A stretch of 64,000 bases of DNA from Syntrophosphaera sp035450685 (GTDB lineage Bacteria; Cloacimonadota; Cloacimonadia; Cloacimonadales; Cloacimonadaceae). The first letter of the stretch is position 1. Each line of letters starts with the position of its first letter. Both the position numbers and the translations under genes were made by a program. The notes under the pieces were generated by a model, which searched no databases, was not told the origin of the DNA, and worked only from the letters and a program-made list of their open reading frames with translations. Location: assembly GCA_035450685.1 (NCBI GenBank), contig DAOTNF010000008.1:28111-92110 (forward strand), read 5' to 3'. Below are positions 27,126 to 36,777 of the stretch, in pieces.

Positions 27126-29951
27126 ATGATAAAAGCATGGAGAGACATCGCAATACCGCATCAGGACGTGCTGAAGGGAACTTTTAAGCAATCTGAATTT
27201 GCCGCAGACCTGTCGCAGGTACACTTGGGTAAAGCCAGTGAAGAGTACCAAAATCCGGCTCTCTTCTATCAAAGAACATACATAACTGAAGGCATGAGGC
27301 TGCTGTTGACCTCTGTGATTCAAAGGCTCAGCGGTAAAGGCGGCGAGCCGGTGATCCAATTGCAGACTGCCTTTGGAGGCGGCAAGACCCACACCATGGT
27401 GGCTGTGTATCATCTGGCCAAAGGTGAGCAGGCTGCTTCGGAACTGCAGGGCATCCCTCCCATTATCGATGCTGCGGGTGTAACTGAACTACCCAAAGCG
27501 AAGATTGTGGTGATCGATGGCAACCAGCTTTCCCCCGGGGATGTGAAAAAACGCGGCAGCATCAGTGTAAACACATTGTGGGGAGAACTCGCCTGGCAGA
27601 TTGGTGGCGCTGAAGCTTATGAACTGGTGAAACAATCTGATCTCAATGGTACATCCCCCGGCAAGGAGATTTTGATACCCCTGATCAGCAAGTATGCCCC
27701 CTGCGTAATCCTGGTGGATGAGCTGGTGGCCTACGTAAGGCAATTTGAGCCGGGAAAAAGCCTGCCAGGCGGAAGTTATGATTCAAATCTGTCCTTCATA
27801 CAGGCACTGATGGAGTCGCTTAAAGTGGTTCCCAATGCGATCATGTTGGCTTCCTTGCCGGAGTCGGACAAGGAGGCTGGCAGTCAACTGGGTATCAATG
27901 CCCTGGCAGCTTTGAAAAGCTACTTTGGCAGAGTGCAGGCTATTTGGACTCCGGTGGCGACGGAGGAAGCCTTTGAAATAGTCAAGCGCAGGCTGTTCAA
28001 AGAAATATCCGACAGGAAAGGGATGGAGGAAACTTGCCGTGCTTTTACTGACTTCTATCTGGAAAAAAAGGACAGTTTTCCCGACGAAACCCAGGAAAAC
28101 CGATACTATCAGAGGATGTTGCAAGCCTATCCCATTCATCCTGAGATCTTTGACCGTCTTTATGAGGATTGGTCAAGCCTGGAAAACTTCCAGAGAACCA
28201 GGGGTGTATTGAAACTGATGGCCAAAGTGATCCATAAACTATGGACGGACAACAATAAAGACCCTCTGATCATGCCAGGCAACCTGCCTCTCTATGATGC
28301 TGATGTGCGCAATGAGGTTGTTTATTATCTGCCTCAGGGATGGAACCCGGTGCTGGAAAAAGATGTTGACGGTTCAAGGTCGGAACCTCATCTGATCGAG
28401 AACGCTGAAGCCAGGTTTGGCCAGGTGCAGGCCTGCAGGAAACTGACCCGTACCATCTTCCTGGGCAGCGCTCCTCATTCTGTCACCCTGAATGCTGGTA
28501 AAACCTCAAGAGGTATTGAATACAAGCGTATTCTTTTGGGCGCTGTGACGCCCGACCAGATAACTGGTTTATTTAACGATGCCATGAACAGGCTGATTGA
28601 TAAGCTGCACTATCTGGGCAATGCGGATAAAAAGCAATTCTGGTTCGATACCAGGCCTAACCTCAGGCGGGAGATGGAGGATCGCAAACGCCGCTTTAAC
28701 GATAAGGATGATGTTATCCCAGTGATCAAGGACCAGCTTCAAAAAGTACTGAGCAATGGTGTATTCGAAGCAGTGCATGTGTTCACGCGTAGCGAGGACA
28801 TCCCTGATGACTATTCTCTCAGGCTGGTTATATTGCCTCCTGATGTGTATTATCTGCGCTCCGGGGGAAGTTTCGCTATGGAAGGTGTCTCAGATTATGA
28901 AGGTGCAAAACACATCCTTACCCATCGGGGTGAACAGCCCAGACTACGACAGAATCGCTTGATTTTCCTGGCTGCAGATGGTGAATATCAGGGTAAGCTG
29001 AAAGATCAAATCCTGACCCTGTTGGCCTGGGATTCGATCCTTAAAGATATCCAGATGCTGAAGCTCAATCTCGATGTATACCAGACCAGGCAGGCAAAAG
29101 CGGGGAAAGAAGATTCTGAAAAAGCAGTGAAGCATCTGATTCGCAATACCTATCGGTGGCTTTTGATCCCCGAGCAGGATAAGGTGCCCGGAGATAGATT
29201 TGAAGCGCTTTCCATCAATGCTGCTGCTCAGAATCTGACTGCTGAGATAGAAAAGGTTCTCAGGGAAAACGAGCACCTCATTACACAATGGGCTTCCATC
29301 CATCTCAGCAATTTGCTTAAGAGATGGTTCTGGAAGGATGGTACCAATCATGTGAAAGCCCAGGATGTCTGGCATGGCATGTGCTGCTACCTGTATATGC
29401 CCCGTTTGAGCAGCAATGACGTGTTTCAGAATGCCATACGCGCTGGCGCATCGAGCCAGGAGTTCTATGGTTTTGCCAATGGATATGAAAACGATCAGTA
29501 TTTCGGTTTTGCATTTGGTAACTCTACAGCCCCTGTCTATGATAGCTCGCTACTCCTGATCGATCCAGGGGTTGCTGCAGAGTATAAGCAAAAAACAGCT
29601 CGTTCAACAACTGGTGAAACTGGCTCAATTTCTGAAGCTGGGACTGGAGACCAGACTACTTTTGGTGCTCAGGGTCAAGCCGGTGCTGGAGGCACGGCAC
29701 CACAACCCCTTCAACCAAAAACCAGATTACACTATTATGGACGCAAAGAACTCGATGCAACCAGGGCAAAAGCTGATTTTGCCACCATTATAGATGAGAT
29801 CGTGATGCATCTGATCAAGAAACCCACAGTTTCTGCATCAATCCAGATCGAAATAAAAGCAGACAACCTGGAAGGCTTCGATGAAGCCACCCAACGCACC
29901 ATCAAAGAGAATAGCAATACACTCAAGTTTGACCTGAGTGAGTTTGAATAG
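27126..29951 (+). CDS. DUF499 AAA+-type ATPase (COG1483 type)
   Basis: 941 residues. Walker A is TAFGGGKTHTM (about 80-90) and Walker B APCVILVDELVAYVRQFEP (about 195); DUF499 proteins share the start MIKAWRDIAIPHQDVLKGTF. The last 120 residues include a low-complexity Gly/Ala/Gln linker (about 835-865) before a C-terminal domain ending TLKFDLSEFE. In defence islands DUF499 ATPases accompany DUF1156 methylases and large helicases, in a relationship compared with PglY/BrxC of BREX and Pgl systems. It begins 15 bases after the methylase and ends the operon. Confidence 0.83.
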   Translation: MIKAWRDIAIPHQDVLKGTFKQSEFAADLSQVHLGKASEEYQNPALFYQRTYITEGMRLLLTSVIQRLSGKGGEPVIQLQTAFGGGKTHTMVAVYHLAKGEQAASELQGIPPIIDAAGVTELPKAKIVVIDGNQLSPGDVKKRGSISVNTLWGELAWQIGGAEAYELVKQSDLNGTSPGKEILIPLISKYAPCVILVDELVAYVRQFEPGKSLPGGSYDSNLSFIQALMESLKVVPNAIMLASLPESDKEAGSQLGINALAALKSYFGRVQAIWTPVATEEAFEIVKRRLFKEISDRKGMEETCRAFTDFYLEKKDSFPDETQENRYYQRMLQAYPIHPEIFDRLYEDWSSLENFQRTRGVLKLMAKVIHKLWTDNNKDPLIMPGNLPLYDADVRNEVVYYLPQGWNPVLEKDVDGSRSEPHLIENAEARFGQVQACRKLTRTIFLGSAPHSVTLNAGKTSRGIEYKRILLGAVTPDQITGLFNDAMNRLIDKLHYLGNADKKQFWFDTRPNLRREMEDRKRRFNDKDDVIPVIKDQLQKVLSNGVFEAVHVFTRSEDIPDDYSLRLVILPPDVYYLRSGGSFAMEGVSDYEGAKHILTHRGEQPRLRQNRLIFLAADGEYQGKLKDQILTLLAWDSILKDIQMLKLNLDVYQTRQAKAGKEDSEKAVKHLIRNTYRWLLIPEQDKVPGDRFEALSINAAAQNLTAEIEKVLRENEHLITQWASIHLSNLLKRWFWKDGTNHVKAQDVWHGMCCYLYMPRLSSNDVFQNAIRAGASSQEFYGFANGYENDQYFGFAFGNSTAPVYDSSLLLIDPGVAAEYKQKTARSTTGETGSISEAGTGDQTTFGAQGQAGAGGTAPQPLQPKTRLHYYGRKELDATRAKADFATIIDEIVMHLIKKPTVSASIQIEIKADNLEGFDEATQRTIKENSNTLKFDLSEFE

Positions 29952-30035
29952 AAATGCCCCTAGGGTGAAATAACTGCCAAAGGAGAAACTTATAAGCAAC
30001 ATCATAATTATCACAATCCTCCACTGGATAGCAGT

Positions 30036-30182
30036 ATAGTGGCTGAGGTCTTAGTTGAAATATTGCTTAGACCGAGAGTGGCCACTATTATGGCTTGCCA
30101 TTGGTGAGTTGCTCGCTATGATACAAAGCATCTGCTGCTAACTGAGCGTGATGTGCTTGGGTGTGAAATATTGCCCAAGCAC
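30036..30182 (+). other. Structured intergenic segment (candidate RNA element)
   Basis: The 250-base gap between the DUF499 gene and the HEPN gene holds three inverted repeats. Stem 1: ATAGTGGC 30036-30043 with GCCACTAT 30081-30088 (8 bp perfect), enclosing GGTCTTAG 30047-30054 with CTTAGACC 30066-30073 (7 of 8). Stem 2: ATGGC/GCCAT at 30090-30101. Stem 3: GTGCTTGGG 30153-30161 with CCCAAGCAC 30174-30182 (9 bp perfect). There is no T run after any of them, so simple termination is unlikely. Candidate 5' leader, operator or small RNA for the HEPN-helicase pair. Confidence 0.5.
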
Positions 30183-30211
30183 AAAGTGTAAATGAATAAG
30201 GAATGAATATT

Positions 30212-31285
30212 ATGGGTAAAAGCATAGCCGCAATTATAAGTTTAATGGAGGATTTTACCCAACCAGCTGAATCCTCAGATGATATCCTGAATATGGTTTA
30301 TCGGGACGAAGATGAGTTTATCCCATATGAGGTTTTATACTTGTTTCAACGTCTCCTTGGCATGAAAGTATGGTACAAACCTCTTGAAAAAGTAGCATTC
30401 ATACTTTTCATGAGATATAAAGAAACTGATATTGCGTATGTTCTTAGCAAGTTATCATTCAAGTTTTATCAAAGGGAAATCGACGAACACGATGAGATAT
30501 ACAATGAGATAAAAGAGAAGATAAGGAATGCAATTCGTTTATCGCAATATGAGTTCAAAAAAGATGTAGAGAGAAGTATAGGTGACAGAGAGGTCATATT
30601 TCCAAACTACACTATTAGGTTTGAACGAGCATTTGAGTGTTTGGAGGTTCAGGTTGAGAGTAACTTGAACGGAGGAATTGATTGGCCTCAATATTTACAT
30701 AGAGCCGATTGCTTTATTAATTCTTATGCTCTTCACCTTGTCAGTTATATGGAGCATGTTTTAACTCTGTTGTACCCATTTTCAGAAAGCTATGATGCTC
30801 AGTTGGATATAAAGAGTTTCGTTACTCAAAACGTTTCAAATAAAATGGAAAGTTTGTTTTCGGGTCTACCTTCTGATGATATGCAAATAAAAGATAAGTT
30901 ATCACAGATAACAAAATATGTCAGAAATCCAATAGCACACGGTTATCTTACCAGGGCTTATTTAGGTGATGTATTGATTCCGGGTATTGGATATATTCCT
31001 ATGTCATATAGTAATTATTCACTGAGCACTCAGAATTATCCAATCATTCCCGTGAATCTTAAACATCAATATTCGGAGATGAGAGAAATCAAAGGTAGTT
31101 TCGATAATCTTGTGGAGAAGCTTTACCCTAATGCGACTACAATCATAAAAGCAGGTTTAGATATCAAGTGTGATCCAAAATCCAGAAAAAAGTACATGTC
31201 GGTAATCAATAATAGTGATGATACCAGAGACTTTATCTTAAGGGAGCTTCATAGAGTTTATGCAACGATTAATATGGAATGGTAA
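30212..31285 (+). CDS. HEPN-motif protein, putative RNase toxin-like defence component
   Basis: 357 residues from ATG 30212 (MGKSIAAIISLMEDF); AAGGA sits nine bases before it, whereas the in-frame ATG at 30203 touches that site. No close family recognised. The C-terminal third contains KYVRNPIAHGYLTRAY: R238-N-P-I-A-H243 is the Rx4H motif of HEPN ribonucleases, preceded by the helical pattern expected for HEPN (KLSQITKYV). An AT-rich, mostly alpha-helical N-terminal region has no other motif. The gene runs directly into an SF1 helicase gene (TAATG junction), so the products probably act together. RNase activity is inferred from the motif only. Base composition is much more AT-rich than the chromosomal genes, indicating recent transfer. 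Confidence 0.6.
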   Translation: MGKSIAAIISLMEDFTQPAESSDDILNMVYRDEDEFIPYEVLYLFQRLLGMKVWYKPLEKVAFILFMRYKETDIAYVLSKLSFKFYQREIDEHDEIYNEIKEKIRNAIRLSQYEFKKDVERSIGDREVIFPNYTIRFERAFECLEVQVESNLNGGIDWPQYLHRADCFINSYALHLVSYMEHVLTLLYPFSESYDAQLDIKSFVTQNVSNKMESLFSGLPSDDMQIKDKLSQITKYVRNPIAHGYLTRAYLGDVLIPGIGYIPMSYSNYSLSTQNYPIIPVNLKHQYSEMREIKGSFDNLVEKLYPNATTIIKAGLDIKCDPKSRKKYMSVINNSDDTRDFILRELHRVYATINMEW

Positions 31286-33021
31286 TGAAACCAATGAATT
31301 CTGCAGTAGAATCAAATGACCAACAGATTGACAGGCAAGCCCATACTCAGAGAATAATCGATTCAACCGCTGCCAAGAAAGTCATTGTAGCTGGACCTGG
31401 GACTGGAAAAACTACAACATTTGAACTCATTCTCAAACAATCAGGAACACAAAACAACTTGGTGCTTACCTTCATTAACCGCCTTGTGAATGACCTGAAC
31501 TGCAGACTAAGTGACTTTGCTAAGGTTAGCACTTTGCACAAGTTCTGTATGGGTATTTTCAACCGACAGTTTCCTGACTGGTACATGGTAAGTATGCTAG
31601 GTGCAATTATTAGTGAGGATACTGGGGTTAAGGAAGATATTTTCAACGAGTTATTCCATAAGCTAGATGAAACAAATCCTCTATTCAAATTATATTTGAA
31701 AAGAGCTACATACTACAAAGCAATAAGCTTCAATGATTCAATTTATCGTATTCTGAAGAAGGCAACAAAAACTCCCAGTATAATTCCAGATTATGATAAT
31801 ATATTGATAGATGAATATCAGGATTTCAGTGATTTGGAAGTTGCCTTCATAAAGCAATTGGAAAGTCATGGGAAGATTCTGATAGTAGGTGATGATGATC
31901 AGGCTATCTATGTGAAGAAATATGATTTAGGAACAAGCCTAAGAAACCTGTACCATTCCGGTATTTACCAATCGTTTAATCTGCCATATTGTAGCAGATG
32001 TCCTAAAGTAATCGTAGATTCTGTTAACGATATAGTTGCTGAGGCTACAAGAAAAGGGCATTTGAACGGAAGGATAGACAAGCAATTCATTGCCTACGAG
32101 CCAGGGAAAGAGCTGGTTAACAGCAATTACCCTAAACTCAAAGTAGTGAACCTGGCTTCAGCTCAAGCTACAGCGCTATTTATAAACAAATTCGTATCTT
32201 CAATCCTTGAAACGGAGTTGGAAAAATATAAACAGAGACAAAGTAATGAGCCTCTTATACTGATAATTGGCACAAAAACATACTTAACTATGTTTAAGAA
32301 CCAGTTTGCTGACCTTGCCGAGTATATGGAATCAGATCAACTCACTGCTGAGAAGAATGCTGGAATCTGTGAAGCCTATGAAATACTGTTAAAAGACGAA
32401 AATGCTAATATGGGGTGGAGACTGCTTCTCTATCATGAACCGATAAGTCCACCAAGGGTACAAAAGAAAATCATAAAGGACCCTATGAGCAACATACCTC
32501 TTGTTGATCTGGTACCTGATGGCTACAAGCAAAAACACAAGAAGATTGTTGATCTGATTAGAACGCTAATCATGTCAACCGGATCAGTAAAACAGACAGC
32601 AGAACAATCGCTGGAACATATTGTTGGGAGTTCCCAGAAAGATAACATAGTTAAGTTTTTCACTACAGGAAAAGGGCAAGACCAAATAGCTTCATGTGAA
32701 AGCCCTTCTCCAATACAACTGGTTACTTACCAAGGATCTAAAGGATTGGCAGCAGACTATGTGTTTCTTCTGGGCGTTAATAATGGAGATATCCCTAAGG
32801 ACCCCACTAAAATTGCGGACTATGAGATCTGTGAATTTATAGTCGGGCTTACTCGGACAAAGAAAAAGTGTTATGTCCTCCCGATAAGGAATGTTTATGG
32901 AAAGACAAAGAACAACAGTGTGTTTCTGTCGTGGATAATACCCGACCGTGTCGCAAATTCAAGGACTCTTTCTAAGGATGACGTAATTAAGTTATTTAGG
33001 CAATGCAAAAAGGAAAAGTAA
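31285..33021 (+). CDS. Superfamily 1 (UvrD/PcrA-like) helicase, coupled to HEPN gene
   Basis: About 578 residues; ATG 31285 overlaps the HEPN stop by one base (an ATG at 31279 is the alternative). SF1A motifs in order: Q-like QRIIDSTAAKKVIVAGPGTGKTT start (split here as AGPGTGKTT, about 34), TFINRL (Ia), ILIDEYQDFSDLE (II), ILIVGDDDQAIY (III), LVTYQGSKGLAADYVFLLG (V) and FIVGLTRTKKKCYVLP (VI). There is no nuclease domain, and the protein is shorter than UvrD (about 720 residues), lacking large 1B/2B insertions. Gabija pairs a similar helicase with an OLD nuclease; here the partner is an HEPN protein instead. AT-rich like its partner. Confidence 0.8.
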   Translation: MKPMNSAVESNDQQIDRQAHTQRIIDSTAAKKVIVAGPGTGKTTTFELILKQSGTQNNLVLTFINRLVNDLNCRLSDFAKVSTLHKFCMGIFNRQFPDWYMVSMLGAIISEDTGVKEDIFNELFHKLDETNPLFKLYLKRATYYKAISFNDSIYRILKKATKTPSIIPDYDNILIDEYQDFSDLEVAFIKQLESHGKILIVGDDDQAIYVKKYDLGTSLRNLYHSGIYQSFNLPYCSRCPKVIVDSVNDIVAEATRKGHLNGRIDKQFIAYEPGKELVNSNYPKLKVVNLASAQATALFINKFVSSILETELEKYKQRQSNEPLILIIGTKTYLTMFKNQFADLAEYMESDQLTAEKNAGICEAYEILLKDENANMGWRLLLYHEPISPPRVQKKIIKDPMSNIPLVDLVPDGYKQKHKKIVDLIRTLIMSTGSVKQTAEQSLEHIVGSSQKDNIVKFFTTGKGQDQIASCESPSPIQLVTYQGSKGLAADYVFLLGVNNGDIPKDPTKIADYEICEFIVGLTRTKKKCYVLPIRNVYGKTKNNSVFLSWIIPDRVANSRTLSKDDVIKLFRQCKKEK

Positions 33022-33066
33022 TGAATATGAAGCAAAATGATGGTGGGTATGTGTAATACAAGATTT

Positions 33067-34170
33067 ATATTGACAAGTCATAAAAGGTCATTATCTTGTC
33101 TCCATCTCTTAGTTAATAAGGAGCAAGACATGGGACGACAAAAGCGGAGCATTGATGCCAGTACTTTAGAATCGATTGAGCAGGCCCTTATGGCCCTACC
33201 CAATGGATCAGTGGCCAAAAAGCTAACTATATTAGCGGGTTTTTACCATCTCAAGACGGAAGAAATACAAAAGGTCTACCGAATTAATCCCAGGACTCTT
33301 TTTCGTTGGATAAAGCAGTTCAAGGAACATGGAGTGGAGGGTCTGGTCGACCGCCCCAAAGGGCATAAGCCAGCTATCTTGAACGAAGAGATGAAAAGTA
33401 GAATAGTGGAGTGGATCACCACCCCAAAAGACAACGAAGGGGAACCGGTATTGTGGACCCTAGACAGACTTCGGGGAGAGTTGGAAAAAGTTTATGGCGT
33501 AAAGATCAGCAAGCCAGCGATATCTGTTAACTTGGCAAAAATGAAGATTCGGTTTAGGCGGCCGCGCCCCACTCATGTCATGGCAGACAAAGAAGAACAG
33601 GCTGAGTTTAAAAAAAACTCTAGACTACCTGAAGGCAAAATCTGAACGGAATCCCGATATTCGCTTATTCTTCTTTGATGAAGCTCGTTTTGGCCTTCAA
33701 ACCAGTTTGTCTAAAATCTGGGCATTGGCAGGGAACCCACTGCAGATAAAAGTCAAGCAGGCTTACCAGAATTTCTACATATATAGCTCAGTCGAGCCAA
33801 AGACCGGTGAGAACTTCTCGCTGTTCCTACCCTGGGTAAACACTGAAATGATGAATCTGTATCTGAAACAAATGAGCCTTGCCTATAAAAATGAAGAGAC
33901 TGTTATCATCATGGATCAAGCAGGCTGGCATTAATCTAAAGACCTTGTTGTCCCTAATAATATTGAAATCATTTACCTTCCACCATACTCACCAGAGCTG
34001 AACCCTGTTGAACGTTTATGGAAGCACATGAAAACGAACTACATACATAACCGTATCTTCGATTCTCTTAAGCAGATGATAGATAAGATGGTGGATGCAT
34101 TCGAAAAACTGAATAACGATAAAGTTGCTTCATTATGTCATTGTAATTATCTTGATTTATGACATTATAA
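33067..34170 (+). mobile_element. IS630-type insertion sequence, degenerate
   Basis: The segment bounded by imperfect inverted ends: TTATATTG...GTCATAAAA near 33066-33086, and on the other strand TTATAATGTCATAAATC at 34154-34170. IS630 elements insert at TA, which fits the TA-rich junctions, but exact ends and the target duplication could not be fixed by eye. It contains one broken transposase. Confidence 0.5.
33130..34162 (+). pseudogene. IS630-family transposase, frameshifted and with a stop codon
   Basis: Start ATG 33130 after TAAGGAG. The N-terminal half is a helix-turn-helix/Arg-rich IS630 domain (VYRINPRTLFRWIKQFKEHG, VEGLVDRPKGHKP). At an A8 run (about 33611) the frame must shift by -1 to continue into the DDE domain. 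That shift could be programmed. The catalytic acids are still visible: FFFDEARFGLQ, IIMDQAGWH and LPPYSPELNPVERLWKHM. However, directly after GWH a TAA (33932-33934) stands where Lys is usual, and the last 76 codons to TGA 34162 can only be read past it. So this copy should be inactive unless complemented. Confidence 0.85.
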
Positions 34171-34320
34171 TGTATACTTTGTATAAGCTCATCTCTGCCC
34201 AAGACTATATTATCACAGATACTTCCGGAGCTTTAGGTATAACCAGTGGCTTGTTAACCCTCTTTTCTTGCCCGATGGCTGGATGGCAGTGTAGGGACAC
34301 ATTTCCAACTATAAAAGCTC

Positions 34321-36777
34321 TTACTTGCTGCTGATAACATAACCCATACTCTCATACCCCTTCAATCGCTTTCTGTACATGTTCGCAAGCATTGGTTCGT
34401 TCATATCGACATAATCGTAGATCACAACCTCTGTTTTGTTAGCATGAGCCCTATGCAGCCTGCCAGCATATTGTTGCAATACTCCTTTCCAGGATATGGG
34501 CATAGTCAGGAACAAGGTATCCAGTCTGCTGTCATCAAAGCCTTCCCCGATGTACTTTCCAGTTGCGATAATCACTCTTTCATCTTCATCGGGTATGGAA
34601 TGGAGCTTATCCATTACCTCTTTCAGCTGTTTTCTGCCCATGCCACCCTTAAGTGAGATCACATGCTTTGAAAAGCCCGCAAGTTTCTGAGCAAAGAACT
34701 CCACGTGAGCAGTTCTCTCTGTTAGTACAAGTGGACTTTTCCCGGCCACGATTGCTGCAATAACGTCATCCAGAATCATGTCATTTCGTTTATTATCTTC
34801 CAGTAAGGCCTGATAAATGTCTGTGATCTTGATCTCAGCATCCTCACCACGTTTTATCATGGAGAAATCCGTATGGCGAAAAACTACCCTGTGAACGAAA
34901 GGCCTTTGCAGAACTTGAGGTTTTGCATTTACTTTATACCGGATTGGGCCGCATTGCATATACACAATGGGGTGATGCCCGTCTTGACGGATTGGGGTGG
35001 CAGTCAGCCCATAGACATACTTTGCCCTTACGGACTTAAGAACTTGCTCAAAGCTAAAGGCAGAAATATGGTGACACTCATCCACAATCACCATGCCATA
35101 ATCCTTAACAAGCTCTTTTACTGTATGTTTGTGAGTAAGACTCTGAATTATAGCCACATCGATCTTGCCGGTTCTCTTATCTATACCTCCACCGACTTGC
35201 CCTATCTCCGGTTCTTGCAGAAAACACTTCAGCCGCTCTACCCATTGGTTCATCAACTGCCTGCGATGTACGATGACCAGAGTATTAGTTAGCCTTTGAG
35301 CAATCATCCAGATTGCCACAACGGTCTTGCCAAATGCTGTTGTAGCTGAGAGAATACCATTTTCGTGCTTGAGCAAAGCAGTCCCGGCAAGAAGTTGTTC
35401 ACTGCTTAGTTTACCAGCAAATGTTGTGTTGATTGGTGCCCCTGGAAATCTCAGATCTTTCTGGATCAGTACAATGCCCAGATTTGACACAAGCTTTGAG
35501 AGATCTTCAAAACACCCTCTTGGGATTGTAAGGTATTTATCTGTTTCTGAGGATAGATTGATAACCCGGGGTATGTTGTAGATTGGCATTCTCATGGCTT
35601 GAGCGCGGTAGAATTCCGGATTCTGAAAGGCAGCCAGCCTGATGATATTTAACATGAGCTTCTGAGGAAGTCCGGCTTTCTCAATGTAGATCATGTTACT
35701 CAGGACAATCTTAACCTGAGAAGGTAAATCTTTGTACTCCTCAGATTGGGCTTGTTTCGTTTCCCATGGCATGGTTTCATCCATTTCAGATGTTTTTATC
35801 TGGGATAATCCCATCGAATCGTGACAAGAGGGTAACTCTGCGAGAATTGCGTTGATCCTTTGTTTACTGAGTCTCTCTACTTGTGACAGAAAGAGCCATT
35901 GATCATCAATCCTGTGTAGCTGCTGATCTACAAACTCACTATGCCCATTTTCCCGGGCTTTCTTTTGCAAAGGTAACGCAATCAAATTGCCAAAACCACC
36001 TTTGGGCATGGTATCTTGATTGGGGAACATGCGGTCAAATGAATCAAAGCCGATTTGGTGGTGATTCTCCATAGCATTCGTAAGCAAAACAGTTCCCAAT
36101 CTACGGGCTTGGGCTGCAGATATCTTTTCATCAAAGAAAAACCACACATGGGCACCCTTTCCAGACCTGGATATTTCAACATAACCAGGAACATGGTACT
36201 GATTGCAGACATCGATCAATGCCCTCACATCATCCCGCCATCCCTTCTTATCAAAGTCTATAGCCAGAAATCTACAGGTATCATCTTCTAACAGGGGATA
36301 GATACCAATAACGATTTCACCACTCAGGTGCCGGTAGATTTGATTATCATCCAGTGGAATTAGCTTTCTGTTCTCACATTTCGCACAAGGGATTTTCTTG
36401 TACTTACCGCACATTTCGTGTTGCCAATCATTATAGCAAGCTGGTGAGTAGCCCGACCTATTGTCTTTGCCAACCCATCTGATTGCAAACACGTCTTTTC
36501 TTCCCTGAAATAAGCTGCGAAAGAGCTGTACCTTGTTTTCCGGACTGGATTGACTGTTGATTGGTGCATCAATAGAACTTGCACTTACTGAATTTGAATA
36601 CTCAGTGCTATGCTTTTGCAAGTTTTCAGTTTGATTTGAGGGCTCAATATCCAAGTTTGTTGGATGAGTAATATTCGAGACTAAATCTCTCAGTCTGGTA
36701 TTATCAGCCTCCAGATCACTGATCCGCTTTAGCGCATCATCAAGTCTTTTCTTTAGTTCTTCATTATCGGTGATCAT
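34321..36777 (-). CDS. TOTE-type primase-polymerase/SF2 helicase
   Basis: About 818 residues from ATG 36777, preceded by GAGGATGAG; a TTG six codons upstream is possible. N-terminal coiled coil (about 1-45, DNEELKKRLDDALKRISDLE). Then an archaeo-eukaryotic primase domain of the TOTE type (about 90-310) with Cys cluster CYNDWQ...CGKYKKIPCAKCENR and catalytic blocks FLAIDFDKKGW, YVEISRSGKGAHVWFFF and GGFGNLIALPLQ. Then an SF2 helicase (about 455-818): SATTAFGKTVVAIWM, VDECHHISA (DECH), YGLTATPIRQDG, and GEGFDDSRLDTLFL with QQYAGRLHR. TOTE conflict systems couple this primase-helicase to nucleases; no partner is evident here. Oriented toward the IS element, opposite to the rest of the island. 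Confidence 0.8.
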   Translation of the reverse strand: MITDNEELKKRLDDALKRISDLEADNTRLRDLVSNITHPTNLDIEPSNQTENLQKHSTEYSNSVSASSIDAPINSQSSPENKVQLFRSLFQGRKDVFAIRWVGKDNRSGYSPACYNDWQHEMCGKYKKIPCAKCENRKLIPLDDNQIYRHLSGEIVIGIYPLLEDDTCRFLAIDFDKKGWRDDVRALIDVCNQYHVPGYVEISRSGKGAHVWFFFDEKISAAQARRLGTVLLTNAMENHHQIGFDSFDRMFPNQDTMPKGGFGNLIALPLQKKARENGHSEFVDQQLHRIDDQWLFLSQVERLSKQRINAILAELPSCHDSMGLSQIKTSEMDETMPWETKQAQSEEYKDLPSQVKIVLSNMIYIEKAGLPQKLMLNIIRLAAFQNPEFYRAQAMRMPIYNIPRVINLSSETDKYLTIPRGCFEDLSKLVSNLGIVLIQKDLRFPGAPINTTFAGKLSSEQLLAGTALLKHENGILSATTAFGKTVVAIWMIAQRLTNTLVIVHRRQLMNQWVERLKCFLQEPEIGQVGGGIDKRTGKIDVAIIQSLTHKHTVKELVKDYGMVIVDECHHISAFSFEQVLKSVRAKYVYGLTATPIRQDGHHPIVYMQCGPIRYKVNAKPQVLQRPFVHRVVFRHTDFSMIKRGEDAEIKITDIYQALLEDNKRNDMILDDVIAAIVAGKSPLVLTERTAHVEFFAQKLAGFSKHVISLKGGMGRKQLKEVMDKLHSIPDEDERVIIATGKYIGEGFDDSRLDTLFLTMPISWKGVLQQYAGRLHRAHANKTEVVIYDYVDMNEPMLANMYRKRLKGYESMGYVISSK

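Noticed and set aside
33611..33650. Programmed frameshift giving a functional IS630 transposase
   Set aside because: The A8 run would allow it, but an in-frame TAA at 33932 before the last catalytic acid still breaks the protein.
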